A stretch of 64,000 nucleotides of DNA from positions 1,004,501-1,068,500 of the forward strand of contig NZ_JAUCBS010000013.1 of NCBI RefSeq assembly GCF_034676705.1, written 5' to 3'. Below are positions 42,896-51,180 of the stretch, piece by piece. Source of the stretch: Gemmobacter sp. (GTDB lineage: Bacteria > Pseudomonadota > Alphaproteobacteria > Rhodobacterales > Rhodobacteraceae). Below the pieces are notes generated by a model. The model saw only the letters and a list, made by a program, of their open reading frames with translations. It did not search any database and had not been told where the DNA came from. The first letter of the stretch is position 1. The number at the start of each line of letters is the position of its first letter. The translations under genes were made by a program, and so were the position numbers.

Positions 42896-44581
42896 ATGGC
42901 ATTGAATCTCATCATGCAGGACGACGGGGCCGAACTGAAACCCCGGATCACGGTGTTCGGCGTTGGTGGCGCCGGTGGCAACGCTGTCAACAACATGATC
43001 GACCAGCAGCTGGAAGGTGTCGATTTCGTCGTCGCCAACACCGATGCCCAGGCCCTGGCCCAAAGCCGCGCGCCGCATCGGGTCCAGCTGGGCGCCCGCG
43101 TGACCGAGGGTCTGGGCGCCGGGGCCAAGCCCCAGATCGGCGCCGCAGCCGCTGAAGAATCCATCGAGCAGATCGTTGATCACCTCGCCGGTGTCCATAT
43201 GTGCTTCATCACCGCCGGGATGGGCGGGGGCACGGGCACCGGCGCGGCCCCGATCATCGCACAGGCGGCACGCGAACTGGGCGTGCTGACCGTGGGCGTG
43301 GTGACCAAACCCTTCGCCTTCGAGGGGGCCAAGCGCATGCGCCAGGCCGAAGAGGGCGTCGAGGCGCTGCAAAAGGTCGTCGATACGCTGATCATCATTC
43401 CCAACCAGAACCTGTTCCGGCTGGCGAATGAAAAGACCACCTTCACCGAAGCCTTCGCCATGGCCGACGACGTGCTGTATCAGGGCGTCAAGGGCGTGAC
43501 CGACCTGATGGTGCGGCCCGGCCTGATCAACCTGGACTTCGCCGACGTGCGCTCGGTGATGGACGAGATGGGCAAGGCCATGATGGGCACCGGCGAGGCC
43601 GAGGGCGCGAACCGCGCCATCGAGGCTGCCGAAAAGGCCATCGCCAACCCGCTGCTGGACGAAATCAGCCTGCATGGCGCCAAGGGCGTGCTGATCAACA
43701 TCACCGGCGGCTACGACCTGACCCTGTTCGAACTGGACGAGGCGGCCGGCCTGATCCGCGAAAAGGTGGACCCGGACGCCAACATCATCGTGGGCTCCAC
43801 CATGGATCCGACGATGGAGGGCAAGATCCGCGTGTCGGTCGTGGCCACCGGCATCGACGCGACGGCGGCGAATGCCGCGCAGCCGCTGGGCCGCCCGGTG
43901 CCCGCGTCACAGCCCGTTCCGGTGCCGCAACCGCGCGTGGCCGCCTTTGTGGCGCCGCAACCTGTGCAGGCCCCTGTGTCGCAGCCGACGCCGGCAGCCT
44001 TCCAGCCCGCGCAGCCGCCGGTGCAGCAAGCCTATCAGCCGGTGCAGCAAGCCTATCACGAGCCCGAACCCGAGCCGGAGCAGGATCTGTTCCACCATCA
44101 GGCCGCCGCAGCGCCCGCCCGCGCGCCTGAGCCCGAGGTTCCGGCCCCGGTCTATCAGCCGCAGGCCCGCGCGCCGCAGCCGGCCGCCCGTCCGGCCCCC
44201 CCGTCGATCGAGGCGGATGCCAGCAGCTTCGTCGCGCCGCGCCGGTCGCCCGCCGGCACGCCGTCGCCCGAGGCGCTGGCCCGCCTGCGCGATGCGGTGG
44301 CGAAAACCCCATCGGCCGCCCCCATGCAGCAGCCCCGCGCCGCTGCCGCCCCCGTGCAGCAACCGCGCGCCGAGGAACCGGCCCGCTCGCGCTTTGGCCT
44401 TGGCTCGCTGATCGGGCGGATGTCGGGGCAGGGCGGCCAGCCCGAAGCCGCGCCGCAGGTGGCCCAGGCCGCCGCCCGCGTCCAGCCGCAGCCGCCCGCG
44501 CATGCGGCCTATGATGACGAGCAGGACCACGAACAGGACCGGATCGAAATTCCGGCCTTCCTCCGCCGCCAGGCCAACTAA
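42896..44581 (+). CDS. ftsZ: Cell division protein FtsZ
   Basis: This is a 561-residue tubulin homologue. The GTPase core (about 1-320) holds GVGGAGGNAVNNM near 22-34 and the GGGTGTG signature at 110-116, then the T7 synergy loop NLDFADVRSVM near 208. A long, low-complexity linker rich in Pro, Gln and Ala (about 325-545) is followed by the conserved C-terminal peptide EIPAFLRRQAN that binds FtsA. The linker makes it much longer than E. coli FtsZ (383), as in Rhodobacterales. It is preceded by a 186-bp leader and followed by an intrinsic terminator, so it can be transcribed on its own. Confidence 0.97.
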   Translation: MALNLIMQDDGAELKPRITVFGVGGAGGNAVNNMIDQQLEGVDFVVANTDAQALAQSRAPHRVQLGARVTEGLGAGAKPQIGAAAAEESIEQIVDHLAGVHMCFITAGMGGGTGTGAAPIIAQAARELGVLTVGVVTKPFAFEGAKRMRQAEEGVEALQKVVDTLIIIPNQNLFRLANEKTTFTEAFAMADDVLYQGVKGVTDLMVRPGLINLDFADVRSVMDEMGKAMMGTGEAEGANRAIEAAEKAIANPLLDEISLHGAKGVLINITGGYDLTLFELDEAAGLIREKVDPDANIIVGSTMDPTMEGKIRVSVVATGIDATAANAAQPLGRPVPASQPVPVPQPRVAAFVAPQPVQAPVSQPTPAAFQPAQPPVQQAYQPVQQAYHEPEPEPEQDLFHHQAAAAPARAPEPEVPAPVYQPQARAPQPAARPAPPSIEADASSFVAPRRSPAGTPSPEALARLRDAVAKTPSAAPMQQPRAAAAPVQQPRAEEPARSRFGLGSLIGRMSGQGGQPEAAPQVAQAAARVQPQPPAHAAYDDEQDHEQDRIEIPAFLRRQAN

Positions 44582-44598
44582 GGCGGCAACCTTTGCAA

Positions 44599-44624
44599 AA
44601 GGCCGGGTTCGCCCGGCCTTTTTT
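44599..44624 (+). terminator. Intrinsic terminator of ftsZ
   Basis: A perfect 9-bp stem (AAGGCCGGG/CCCGGCCTT) with a TTCG tetraloop is followed by TTTTC, 17 bases after the ftsZ stop. The stable UUCG-type loop and T-run make this a strong terminator. The following leader to 44830 contains an AT-rich stretch (about 44715-44735). Confidence 0.88.
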
Positions 44625-44830
44625 CTTTTGAGTCAATGGGTTGCGGCGCAGGGTTTCAAATGTTTCAACCCTGTTACACACCGTCGCAAAGCGTGAGTTG
44701 CTGACAGCGTCCCCTTAAATTACCTAACATTAGCGCGAAAAGTCGTGGGGACGACCTGCCGCGCGATGCCGGGCCAGACCCGTCGCATCCAGTGAGTTTG
44801 CCGGACCAGCCGGTCCAGATGGGGTGAAAC

Positions 44831-45754
44831 GTGCAGAGCAGCCTTCTCTCGGCAGTCGTGTTCGACGGCGTGGGCCTGCATTCCGGGGCGCCGGTCCGCA
44901 TGGTCGTGCGGCCCGCGCCTGTGGATCATGGCATCGTGTTCCTGCGGACCGACCTGCCCGCCGCCCGGGCGCGCATTCCCGCGCGCTGGGATGCGGTGGT
45001 GCCGTCGAAACTGTGTACCCTGCTGGCCAACCCGCAGGGCGACAGCGTGTCGACCATCGAACATGTGATGGCCGCGCTGGCCGGCTGCGGCATTTCCAAC
45101 GCCCTGATCGAGATTGACGGGCCCGAAGTGCCAATCCTCGATGGGTCGGCCGAACCCTTCGTGCGCGGTTTTCTGGCCGCTGGCGTGGCGGGGCAGGCGG
45201 CGCCGGTCATGGCGCTGAAGGTGCTGCGCGCCGTCGAAGTGCGCGAGGGCGAGGCCGTGGCACGGCTGGAACCGTCCGACAGCATCGAGATGGATTTTAC
45301 CATCGACTTCACCGATGCCGCCATCGGCCGTCAGGAAAAGCACCTGAACCTGTCGAACGGCACCTTCGTGCGCGAATTGTGCGATAGCCGCACCTTCTGC
45401 CGCCAGGCCGATGTCGATGCGATGCGCGCCAACGGGCTGGCCCTGGGCGGCACGCTGGAAAACGCCGTGGTGGTGCAGGGCGACCGCGTGCTGTCGCCTG
45501 GCGGCCTGCGGCACAAGGACGAACCCGTGCGGCACAAGATGCTGGACGCGCTTGGCGACCTGTCGCTGGCCGGCGGGCCGGTTCTGGGCCGCTATGTGGG
45601 TATCCGCGCGGGCCATGCCATGACCAACCGCCTGCTGCGCAAGCTGTTCGAAACCCCCGGCGCCTATGCCTGGATCGCCTGCAACGGCCTGTCGGGTGGC
45701 AAGCTGCCCGGCGTCGGCGTGACCCGGGCCGACCTGCCGCGCATCACCCTCTGA
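44831..45754 (+). CDS. lpxC: UDP-3-O-acyl-N-acetylglucosamine deacetylase
   Basis: The 307-residue zinc enzyme starts from a GTG at 44831. It shows VVFDGVGLHSGAPVRM near the start, the first zinc His in TIEHVMAALAGCGI near 78, DGSAEPFV near 108, and the GLRHKDEPVRHKMLDALGDL segment near 232-251 with the second zinc His and Asp. It carries out the committed step of lipid A synthesis, which shows a Gram-negative outer membrane with LPS. It has its own leader after the ftsZ terminator. Confidence 0.96.
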   Translation: MQSSLLSAVVFDGVGLHSGAPVRMVVRPAPVDHGIVFLRTDLPAARARIPARWDAVVPSKLCTLLANPQGDSVSTIEHVMAALAGCGISNALIEIDGPEVPILDGSAEPFVRGFLAAGVAGQAAPVMALKVLRAVEVREGEAVARLEPSDSIEMDFTIDFTDAAIGRQEKHLNLSNGTFVRELCDSRTFCRQADVDAMRANGLALGGTLENAVVVQGDRVLSPGGLRHKDEPVRHKMLDALGDLSLAGGPVLGRYVGIRAGHAMTNRLLRKLFETPGAYAWIACNGLSGGKLPGVGVTRADLPRITL

Positions 45755-45886
45755 TCCCGGCCGACAGGGCGAAAGGCGTTTTGCGCCCCGGATTTTTATG
45801 TGCTAGGGAACGGCAAGAGGCAGCGGCAGGCCCGGTGCAACCCGCAGTTTCATAAGGGTTGCCGGGCCGCAGGAGCAGACGGAACG

Positions 45887-46729
45887 ATGACAGGGCGGGC
45901 CAACAGGGCAAGGCTGATCGGTGCGGTGCTGGTGGTGGCGGTTCTTGCCGGCTGCACTTCTTCGAAGCAAAAGCAGATCGATCTCGAATCGATGTCGGCA
46001 GAGCAGATCTTCGCGCTTGGCGAACAGGCGCTGGAGGCGAGCCCGCGCCAGCCGACCGCCGGCCGCTACTTTGCCGAGGTGGAACGGCTGTATCCCTATT
46101 CCGAATGGGCCAAGCGGTCTGTCGTGATGCAGGCCTATGCCGAACACCGTCGCAAGAAATACGAAGACGCCCGCGCCGCCGCGCAACGCTACCTCGACCT
46201 TTATCCGGGGGACGAGGATGCGGCCTGGGCGCAGTATATCCTGGCGATTTCCTACTATGACGAAATCGACGAGATCGGCCGCGACCAGGGCCTGACCTTC
46301 CAGGCGTTGCAGGCGCTGCGCGTGGTGATCGAACAATATCCCGACAGCGAATATGCCAAGTCGGCGATGCTGAAATTCGATCTGGCCTTTGACCATCTGG
46401 CCGGCAAGGAAATGGAAATCGGCCGCTATTACCTGCGGCAGGGGCATTATACGGCGGCGATCAACCGCTTCCGCGTGGTGGTGGAACAGTTCCAGACCAC
46501 CACCCACACGCCCGAGGCGCTGCACCGGCTGGTCGAAAGCTATCTGGCGCTTGGCCTGAACGAAGAGGCGCAGACGGCCGCCGCCATTCTGGGCCACAAC
46601 TTCAAGGGCTCGCCCTTCTACGATGACAGCTATCGCCTGCTGACCGGCAAGGGGCTGAACCCCGAGGCGCGGGGGCAAAGCTGGCTGCGCACGATCTATC
46701 GCCAGGCGATCCAGGGCCGCTGGCTGTGA
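45887..46729 (+). CDS. bamD: Outer membrane assembly lipoprotein BamD (ComL)
   Basis: The 280-residue lipoprotein starts MTGRANRARLIGAVL behind AGGAG. It has a lipobox LAGC with Cys at about residue 23, then five tetratricopeptide-like repeats (for example ALEASPRQPTAGRYFAEVERLYPYSEWA near 50-77). It is part of the BAM complex that inserts beta-barrel proteins into the outer membrane. Position between lpxC and recN is conserved in alphaproteobacteria. Confidence 0.93.
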   Translation: MTGRANRARLIGAVLVVAVLAGCTSSKQKQIDLESMSAEQIFALGEQALEASPRQPTAGRYFAEVERLYPYSEWAKRSVVMQAYAEHRRKKYEDARAAAQRYLDLYPGDEDAAWAQYILAISYYDEIDEIGRDQGLTFQALQALRVVIEQYPDSEYAKSAMLKFDLAFDHLAGKEMEIGRYYLRQGHYTAAINRFRVVVEQFQTTTHTPEALHRLVESYLALGLNEEAQTAAAILGHNFKGSPFYDDSYRLLTGKGLNPEARGQSWLRTIYRQAIQGRWL

Positions 46730-46772
46730 CGGGGCAGGGCGCGGGGGCGAACCCCTTGCGCGCTGGCGGGCC

Positions 46773-48434
46773 ATGCTGCGCGCGTTGATGATCCGGGACA
46801 TGCTGCTGATCGACCGGCTGGACCTTGCGTTCCAGCCGGGCCTCAACGTGCTGACCGGCGAGACGGGGGCGGGCAAGTCGATCCTGCTGGATTGCCTGGG
46901 GTTTGTGCTGGGCTGGCGCGGCCGGGCCGATCTGGTGCGGCAGGGGGCCGCCACGGGCGAGGTGGTGGCGGAATTCGACCTGCCGCCCGGCCATCCGGCC
47001 CATGCCGTGCTGGAAGATGCCGGGATCGCAGCCGACGACGGCCTGATCCTGCGCCGCACCGTGACGCCCGAGGGGCGTCGGCAGGCCTGGGTCAACGATC
47101 GCCGCGCCGGGGCCGAACTGCTGCGCGCGCTGTCCGACGGGCTGGTCGAACTGCACGGCCAGCATGATGACCGCGGCCTGCTCGACCCGCGCGGGCACCG
47201 GCTGCTGCTGGACCAGTTCGCCGGCAGCGCCGATCTGCTGGCGCGGGTGCGCGCCGCCTGGAGCGCGCTGTCGCAGGCCCGCAAGGCCCGCGAACAGGCC
47301 GATGCCCGGCTGGCCGCGCTGCGCGCCGAGGAAGAATTCCTGCGCCATGCCGTGGCAGAGCTGGACAAGCTGAACCCCGACCCCGGCGAGGATGCGGTGC
47401 TGGACATCCGCCGCCGCGCGCTGCAAGCCGCCGCCAAGGTGCGCGAGGATGTGGCCCGCGCCGTGCAGGCCCTGTCGATCCAGGGTGCCGAAGGCGCGAT
47501 GCGCGATGCCCAACGCTGGCTGGAAGGCGCCGCCGACCGCGCCGCCGAGGCGCTGGAAGGGCGGCTGGACGCGCCGCTGGAATCGCTTACCCGCGCCACC
47601 ATCGAGCTGGCCGAGGCTCAGGCCGGCGTCGAACGCGCGCTGGAGGCGCTGGACATGGACCCGGCCGAGCTGGAGCGGGTGGAGGAACGCCTGTTCGCCA
47701 TCCGGGCACTGGCGCGCAAGCATTCGGTGGCGGCCGACGATCTGGGCGATCTGGCGACGATCCTGCGGGGCCGGCTGGCGGCACTGGATGGATCGGCCCG
47801 CGACATGGCCGCGCTGGAACAGGCCGAAACCACGGCGCAGGCCGCCCATCAGGCCGCCTGCACCGACCTGACCGCCTTGCGCACCGCTGCCGCCGCGCGG
47901 CTGGATGCGGCGATGGCGGGCGAACTGGCCCCGCTGAAGATGGAACGCGCGGTGTTCCGCACCGTGATCAGCCCCGATACGCCGGGGGGCGATGGCGCCG
48001 ATGCCGTGGCCTTTACCGTGGCGACCAACCCCGGCGCGCCGTCGGGCCCGCTGAACCGCATCGCCTCGGGGGGGGAGTTGTCGCGCTTTCTGCTGGCGCT
48101 GAAGGTCTGCCTGACCCAAGGGGCCGAGGGGCTGACGCTGATCTTCGACGAGATCGACCGCGGTGTCGGTGGCGCCACCGCCGATGCGGTGGGCCGCCGC
48201 CTGCGCCGGCTGGCGGACGAGGCGCAGGTGCTGGTCGTCACCCATTCGCCGCAGGTGGCGGCGCTGGGGGCGCATCACTGGCGGGTGGAAAAGCGGGTGC
48301 AGAACGAGACCACCCTGTCCACCGTCGTGCCGCTGTCGGCGCCCGAACGGGTGGACGAGGTGGCGCGGATGATTTCCGGCGACCATATCTCGGACGCCGC
48401 GCGCGAGGCGGCGCGGGCCTTGCTGCGGGCCTGA
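46773..48434 (+). CDS. recN: DNA repair protein RecN
   Basis: The 553-residue SMC-like ATPase has the N-terminal Walker A GETGAGKS (about 29-36), a long coiled-coil region from about 150 to 380 and C-terminal ABC signature NRIASGGELSRFLLALK near 433-449. Walker B LTLIFDEIDRGVGG follows near 460-473. It acts in recombinational repair of double-strand breaks. No LexA-type box is recognised in the 43-bp gap after bamD, so it is probably transcribed from bamD. Confidence 0.95.
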   Translation: MLRALMIRDMLLIDRLDLAFQPGLNVLTGETGAGKSILLDCLGFVLGWRGRADLVRQGAATGEVVAEFDLPPGHPAHAVLEDAGIAADDGLILRRTVTPEGRRQAWVNDRRAGAELLRALSDGLVELHGQHDDRGLLDPRGHRLLLDQFAGSADLLARVRAAWSALSQARKAREQADARLAALRAEEEFLRHAVAELDKLNPDPGEDAVLDIRRRALQAAAKVREDVARAVQALSIQGAEGAMRDAQRWLEGAADRAAEALEGRLDAPLESLTRATIELAEAQAGVERALEALDMDPAELERVEERLFAIRALARKHSVAADDLGDLATILRGRLAALDGSARDMAALEQAETTAQAAHQAACTDLTALRTAAAARLDAAMAGELAPLKMERAVFRTVISPDTPGGDGADAVAFTVATNPGAPSGPLNRIASGGELSRFLLALKVCLTQGAEGLTLIFDEIDRGVGGATADAVGRRLRRLADEAQVLVVTHSPQVAALGAHHWRVEKRVQNETTLSTVVPLSAPERVDEVARMISGDHISDAAREAARALLRA

Positions 48435-48460
48435 AGCGCCGCTGTTGCGATTTTGGCTGG

Positions 48461-48560
48461 CCCTGGAGGGGTTTCACACCCCTCCGCGCCGGTTGGTTCT
48501 CGAAACCAATGGCGCACCAACCGGCGCCTCCCCGTGGGGTATTTCGGAAAAGGCAAAGGG
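48461..48560. repeat. Double-hairpin dispersed repeat with TATTT box (copy 6)
   Basis: Hairpin 1 is GGAGGGG, loop TTTCACA, CCCCTCC (48465-48485). Hairpin 2 is TTGGTT with AACCAA (48493-48509). An ACCAACCGGCGCC stretch, GGGGTATTTCGG and an A/G-rich tail follow. The layout equals that at 34951-35040. Located after recN, it may end that transcript. Confidence 0.7.
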
Positions 48561-48637
48561 GCGGAGACGCGCTTGTGGCTGGTCCCCATCAGGGCGGGGT
48601 TGTAGCCTGCGCGGCGACTCGTGCCGAAGGAACCGCC

Positions 48638-49615
48638 ATGACCGATATTGCCGCCATCGAAGCCGCCGCCCTGCGCCTCAAGGGCCACGCGCGCCGCACG
48701 CCGCTGTTGTCTTCGCCGTTTCTGGACGCGGTGGCGGGGCGCCGGGTGCTGGTCAAGGCGGAGTGCCTGCAACATACCGGATCGTTCAAGTTTCGGGGCG
48801 CCTGGTCGGCGGTTTCGGCGCTGGACCCGGCCGTGCGGGCGCGCGGTGTGCTGGCCTATTCCAGCGGCAACCATGCGCAGGGCGTTGCCCATGCGGCGGC
48901 GCTGCATGGCACGACATCCGTGATCATCATGCCCAAGGATGCGCCGGCGCTGAAGATCGCCAATACCCGCGCGCTGGGGGGCGAGGTGGTGCTGTATGAC
49001 CGCGCCGCCGAGAACCGCGAGGAGATCGGCCAGCGCATTGCCGCCGACCGTGGGCTGACGCTGATCCGGCCCTATGACGACCCGATGGTGATTGCCGGGC
49101 AGGGCACCTGCGGGCTGGAAATCGCCGAACAGGCGGCGGAAGAGGGCGTGGCCGCGGCGCAGGTCCTGGTCTGCTGCGGGGGCGGCGGGCTGACCAGCGG
49201 CATCGCGCTGGCGCTGGAGGCGCGGGCGCCCGGCCTGCGCGTGCGCCCCTGCGAGCCGGAGGGGTTCGACGATACCGCCCGCAGCCTGGCCGCCGGCACG
49301 CATCAGCGCAATGCCCGGATGGACGGGTCGCTGTGCGATGCCATCGTGACGCCCGAGCCGGGCAGGATCACCTTTCCCATCCTGCAACGGCTGGCTGGCC
49401 CCGGGCTGGTGGTCAGTGATGAACAGGCGCTGCACGCCATGGCACTGGCCTGGCAGCGGCTGAAGATCGTGCTGGAGCCGGGCGGGGCGGTGGCGCTGGC
49501 GGCGGCGCTGTTCCTGCCCGATCAGGTGCAGGGCGATGCGGTGATCTGCCTGGCCTCGGGCGGGAATGTGGACCGGCCGGTGTTCGAGCGCGCGCTGGCC
49601 ATGCTGGACGGCTGA
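48638..49615 (+). CDS. Threonine/serine dehydratase-like PLP enzyme
   Basis: The 325-residue fold type II PLP protein begins MTDIAAIEAAALRLKGHARRTPLL. It has the PLP lysine in HTGSFKFRGAW (about residue 52), the substrate loop SSGNHAQGVAHAAAL near 77-91, and the phosphate-binding glycine loop CCGGGGLTSG near 180-189. There is no C-terminal ACT regulatory domain, so it is a catabolic type (TdcB/serine racemase/hydroxyaspartate dehydratase-like). It deaminates a hydroxy-amino acid to a keto acid. It is followed ten bases later by the enol-lactonase gene. Confidence 0.82.
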   Translation: MTDIAAIEAAALRLKGHARRTPLLSSPFLDAVAGRRVLVKAECLQHTGSFKFRGAWSAVSALDPAVRARGVLAYSSGNHAQGVAHAAALHGTTSVIIMPKDAPALKIANTRALGGEVVLYDRAAENREEIGQRIAADRGLTLIRPYDDPMVIAGQGTCGLEIAEQAAEEGVAAAQVLVCCGGGGLTSGIALALEARAPGLRVRPCEPEGFDDTARSLAAGTHQRNARMDGSLCDAIVTPEPGRITFPILQRLAGPGLVVSDEQALHAMALAWQRLKIVLEPGGAVALAAALFLPDQVQGDAVICLASGGNVDRPVFERALAMLDG

Positions 49616-49625
49616 GGGGGCGGCG

Positions 49626-50471
49626 ATGAACATCTGCGATCTGGGCGACATCCGCCTGCACTGGCGCCAGGATGGTGACCCCGCAGGGCCGGCGGTGGTG
49701 TTTTCGAACCCGCTGGGCACCGATCTGCGGGTCTGGGACAAGGTGATCCCGCTGTTGCCGCAGGGCTACCGCTATATCCGCTATGACATGCGCGGGCATG
49801 GCCTGTCGGATTGCCCGCCCGGCCCCTATGCCATGGGCGCGCTGGTGCGCGATGCCGAACGGTTGCTGGGGGCGCTGGGGGTTGCGGACTGCATCTTTGT
49901 CGGCCTGTCGATCGGCGGGATGATCGGGCAGGGGCTGGCGGTCAAGCGGCCGGATCTGCTGCGCGGGCTGGTGCTGTCGAACACGGCAACCAAGATCGGC
50001 ACCCCGGCCATGTGGCAGGCGCGGATCGAGGCGGCCCGCGCGGGCGGGCTGGAGGCATTGGCCGATGCCGTCATGGAACGCTGGTTTTCCAGGGACTTCC
50101 GTCAGGGGCCGGAACTGGCGGGCTGGCGCAACATGCTGGTCCGCACCCCGCTGGAGGGGTATGTCGGCTGTTGCGCCGCCATTGCCGGGACCGATTTCTA
50201 TACACCCACGGCGGGCCTGCGGCTGCCGGTGCTGGCGATTGCCGGCGCGGCCGATGGATCGACCCCGCCCGATCTGGTGCGCGAAACCGCCGATCTGATC
50301 CCGGGCGCCGAATTCCACCTGATCCGCGGGGCCGGGCATATTCCTTGCGTCGAGGCGCCGGGCACCTTTGCCGCGCGGCTGATGCAGTTCATGGACCGGG
50401 TTGGCAGCCGCTGCGGCTGCGGGCACGACCATGGCCCCGGGCACCATCACCATCATGGACACGATCACTGA
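49626..50471 (+). CDS. pcaD: 3-oxoadipate enol-lactonase-like alpha/beta hydrolase with His-rich tail
   Basis: The 281-residue protein starts MNICDLGDIRLHWRQDG. It shows PcaD landmarks: FSNPLGTDLRVWD near 26-38, RYDMRGHGLSD near 52-62, nucleophile GLSIGG with Ser at about 95, and the catalytic His in GAGHIPCVEAP near 240. PcaD opens the enol-lactone in the beta-ketoadipate pathway, but no other pca genes are adjacent. The last 20 residues after VGSR form a Cys/His-rich tail (CGCGHDHGP, then five His, GHDH), which is unusual in the family and looks metal-binding. The next gene starts directly after the stop. Confidence 0.75.
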   Translation: MNICDLGDIRLHWRQDGDPAGPAVVFSNPLGTDLRVWDKVIPLLPQGYRYIRYDMRGHGLSDCPPGPYAMGALVRDAERLLGALGVADCIFVGLSIGGMIGQGLAVKRPDLLRGLVLSNTATKIGTPAMWQARIEAARAGGLEALADAVMERWFSRDFRQGPELAGWRNMLVRTPLEGYVGCCAAIAGTDFYTPTAGLRLPVLAIAGAADGSTPPDLVRETADLIPGAEFHLIRGAGHIPCVEAPGTFAARLMQFMDRVGSRCGCGHDHGPGHHHHHGHDH

Positions 50472-51176
50472 ATGGCACATTTCCTGCTGATCCACGGTTC
50501 CTGCCATGGCGCCTGGTGCTGGCGCGATACCATCCCGGCGCTGGAGGCGCTGGGGCATACCGCCCATGCCATCGACCTGCCGGGGCATGGCGCCGATCCC
50601 ACCCCGCGCGACGGGGTGACGCTGGAAGCCTATGCCCGCGCCATCCGCGCGGCGGTGGATCGGCCGACGATCATCGTCGGCCATTCGATGGGCGGCTATC
50701 CGATCACGGCGGCGGCGGAACTGGACCCGGCGAACATTGCCGCGCTGGTCTATCTGTGCGCCTATCGGCCGGTGTCGGGCCTGTCGCTGGGTGATATGCG
50801 CCGGGCCGGCCCGCGCCAGCCGCTGCGCCCGGCGATCCGGGTGGAGGGGGCGGTCTTTACCTTTGATCCGGCGATGTGGGGGCTGTTCTACCACGATTGC
50901 CCGGCGGAAACGGTGGCATGGGCATTGGCGCAGCAGACGCCGCAGCCGATCGTGCCGCAGGAAACGGCGCTGGAGCTGACCGAACGGTCGCAGGCGGTGC
51001 CGCAGTTCTATATCCGCTGCGCCGACGACCGGGCGATTCCGCCGGACTATCAACTGACCATGGCCGAAGGGCTGCCCGACGGGCGGCTGAGCCACCTTGC
51101 GGCATCGCATTCGCCGTTCCTGTCGATGCCGGGGGAACTGGCGGCGCGGCTGGGCGGGATCGCCGCCGCGCTGTAG
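50472..51176 (+). CDS. Alpha/beta hydrolase (MES/HNL-like esterase family)
   Basis: The 234-residue hydrolase begins at the base after the preceding stop. It has LIHGSCHGAWCWRDTIPALEA near 6-26, DLPGHGADPT near 36-45, nucleophile VGHSMGGYP with Ser at about 75, and a late Asp (CADDRAIPP) and His (ASHSPFLSMP). It resembles plant-type methylesterase/hydroxynitrile lyase and bacterial salicylate-ester hydrolases. It hydrolyses a small ester or amide of unknown identity, probably in the same transcript as the enol-lactonase. Confidence 0.78.
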   Translation: MAHFLLIHGSCHGAWCWRDTIPALEALGHTAHAIDLPGHGADPTPRDGVTLEAYARAIRAAVDRPTIIVGHSMGGYPITAAAELDPANIAALVYLCAYRPVSGLSLGDMRRAGPRQPLRPAIRVEGAVFTFDPAMWGLFYHDCPAETVAWALAQQTPQPIVPQETALELTERSQAVPQFYIRCADDRAIPPDYQLTMAEGLPDGRLSHLAASHSPFLSMPGELAARLGGIAAAL

Positions 51177-51180
51177 CCGG

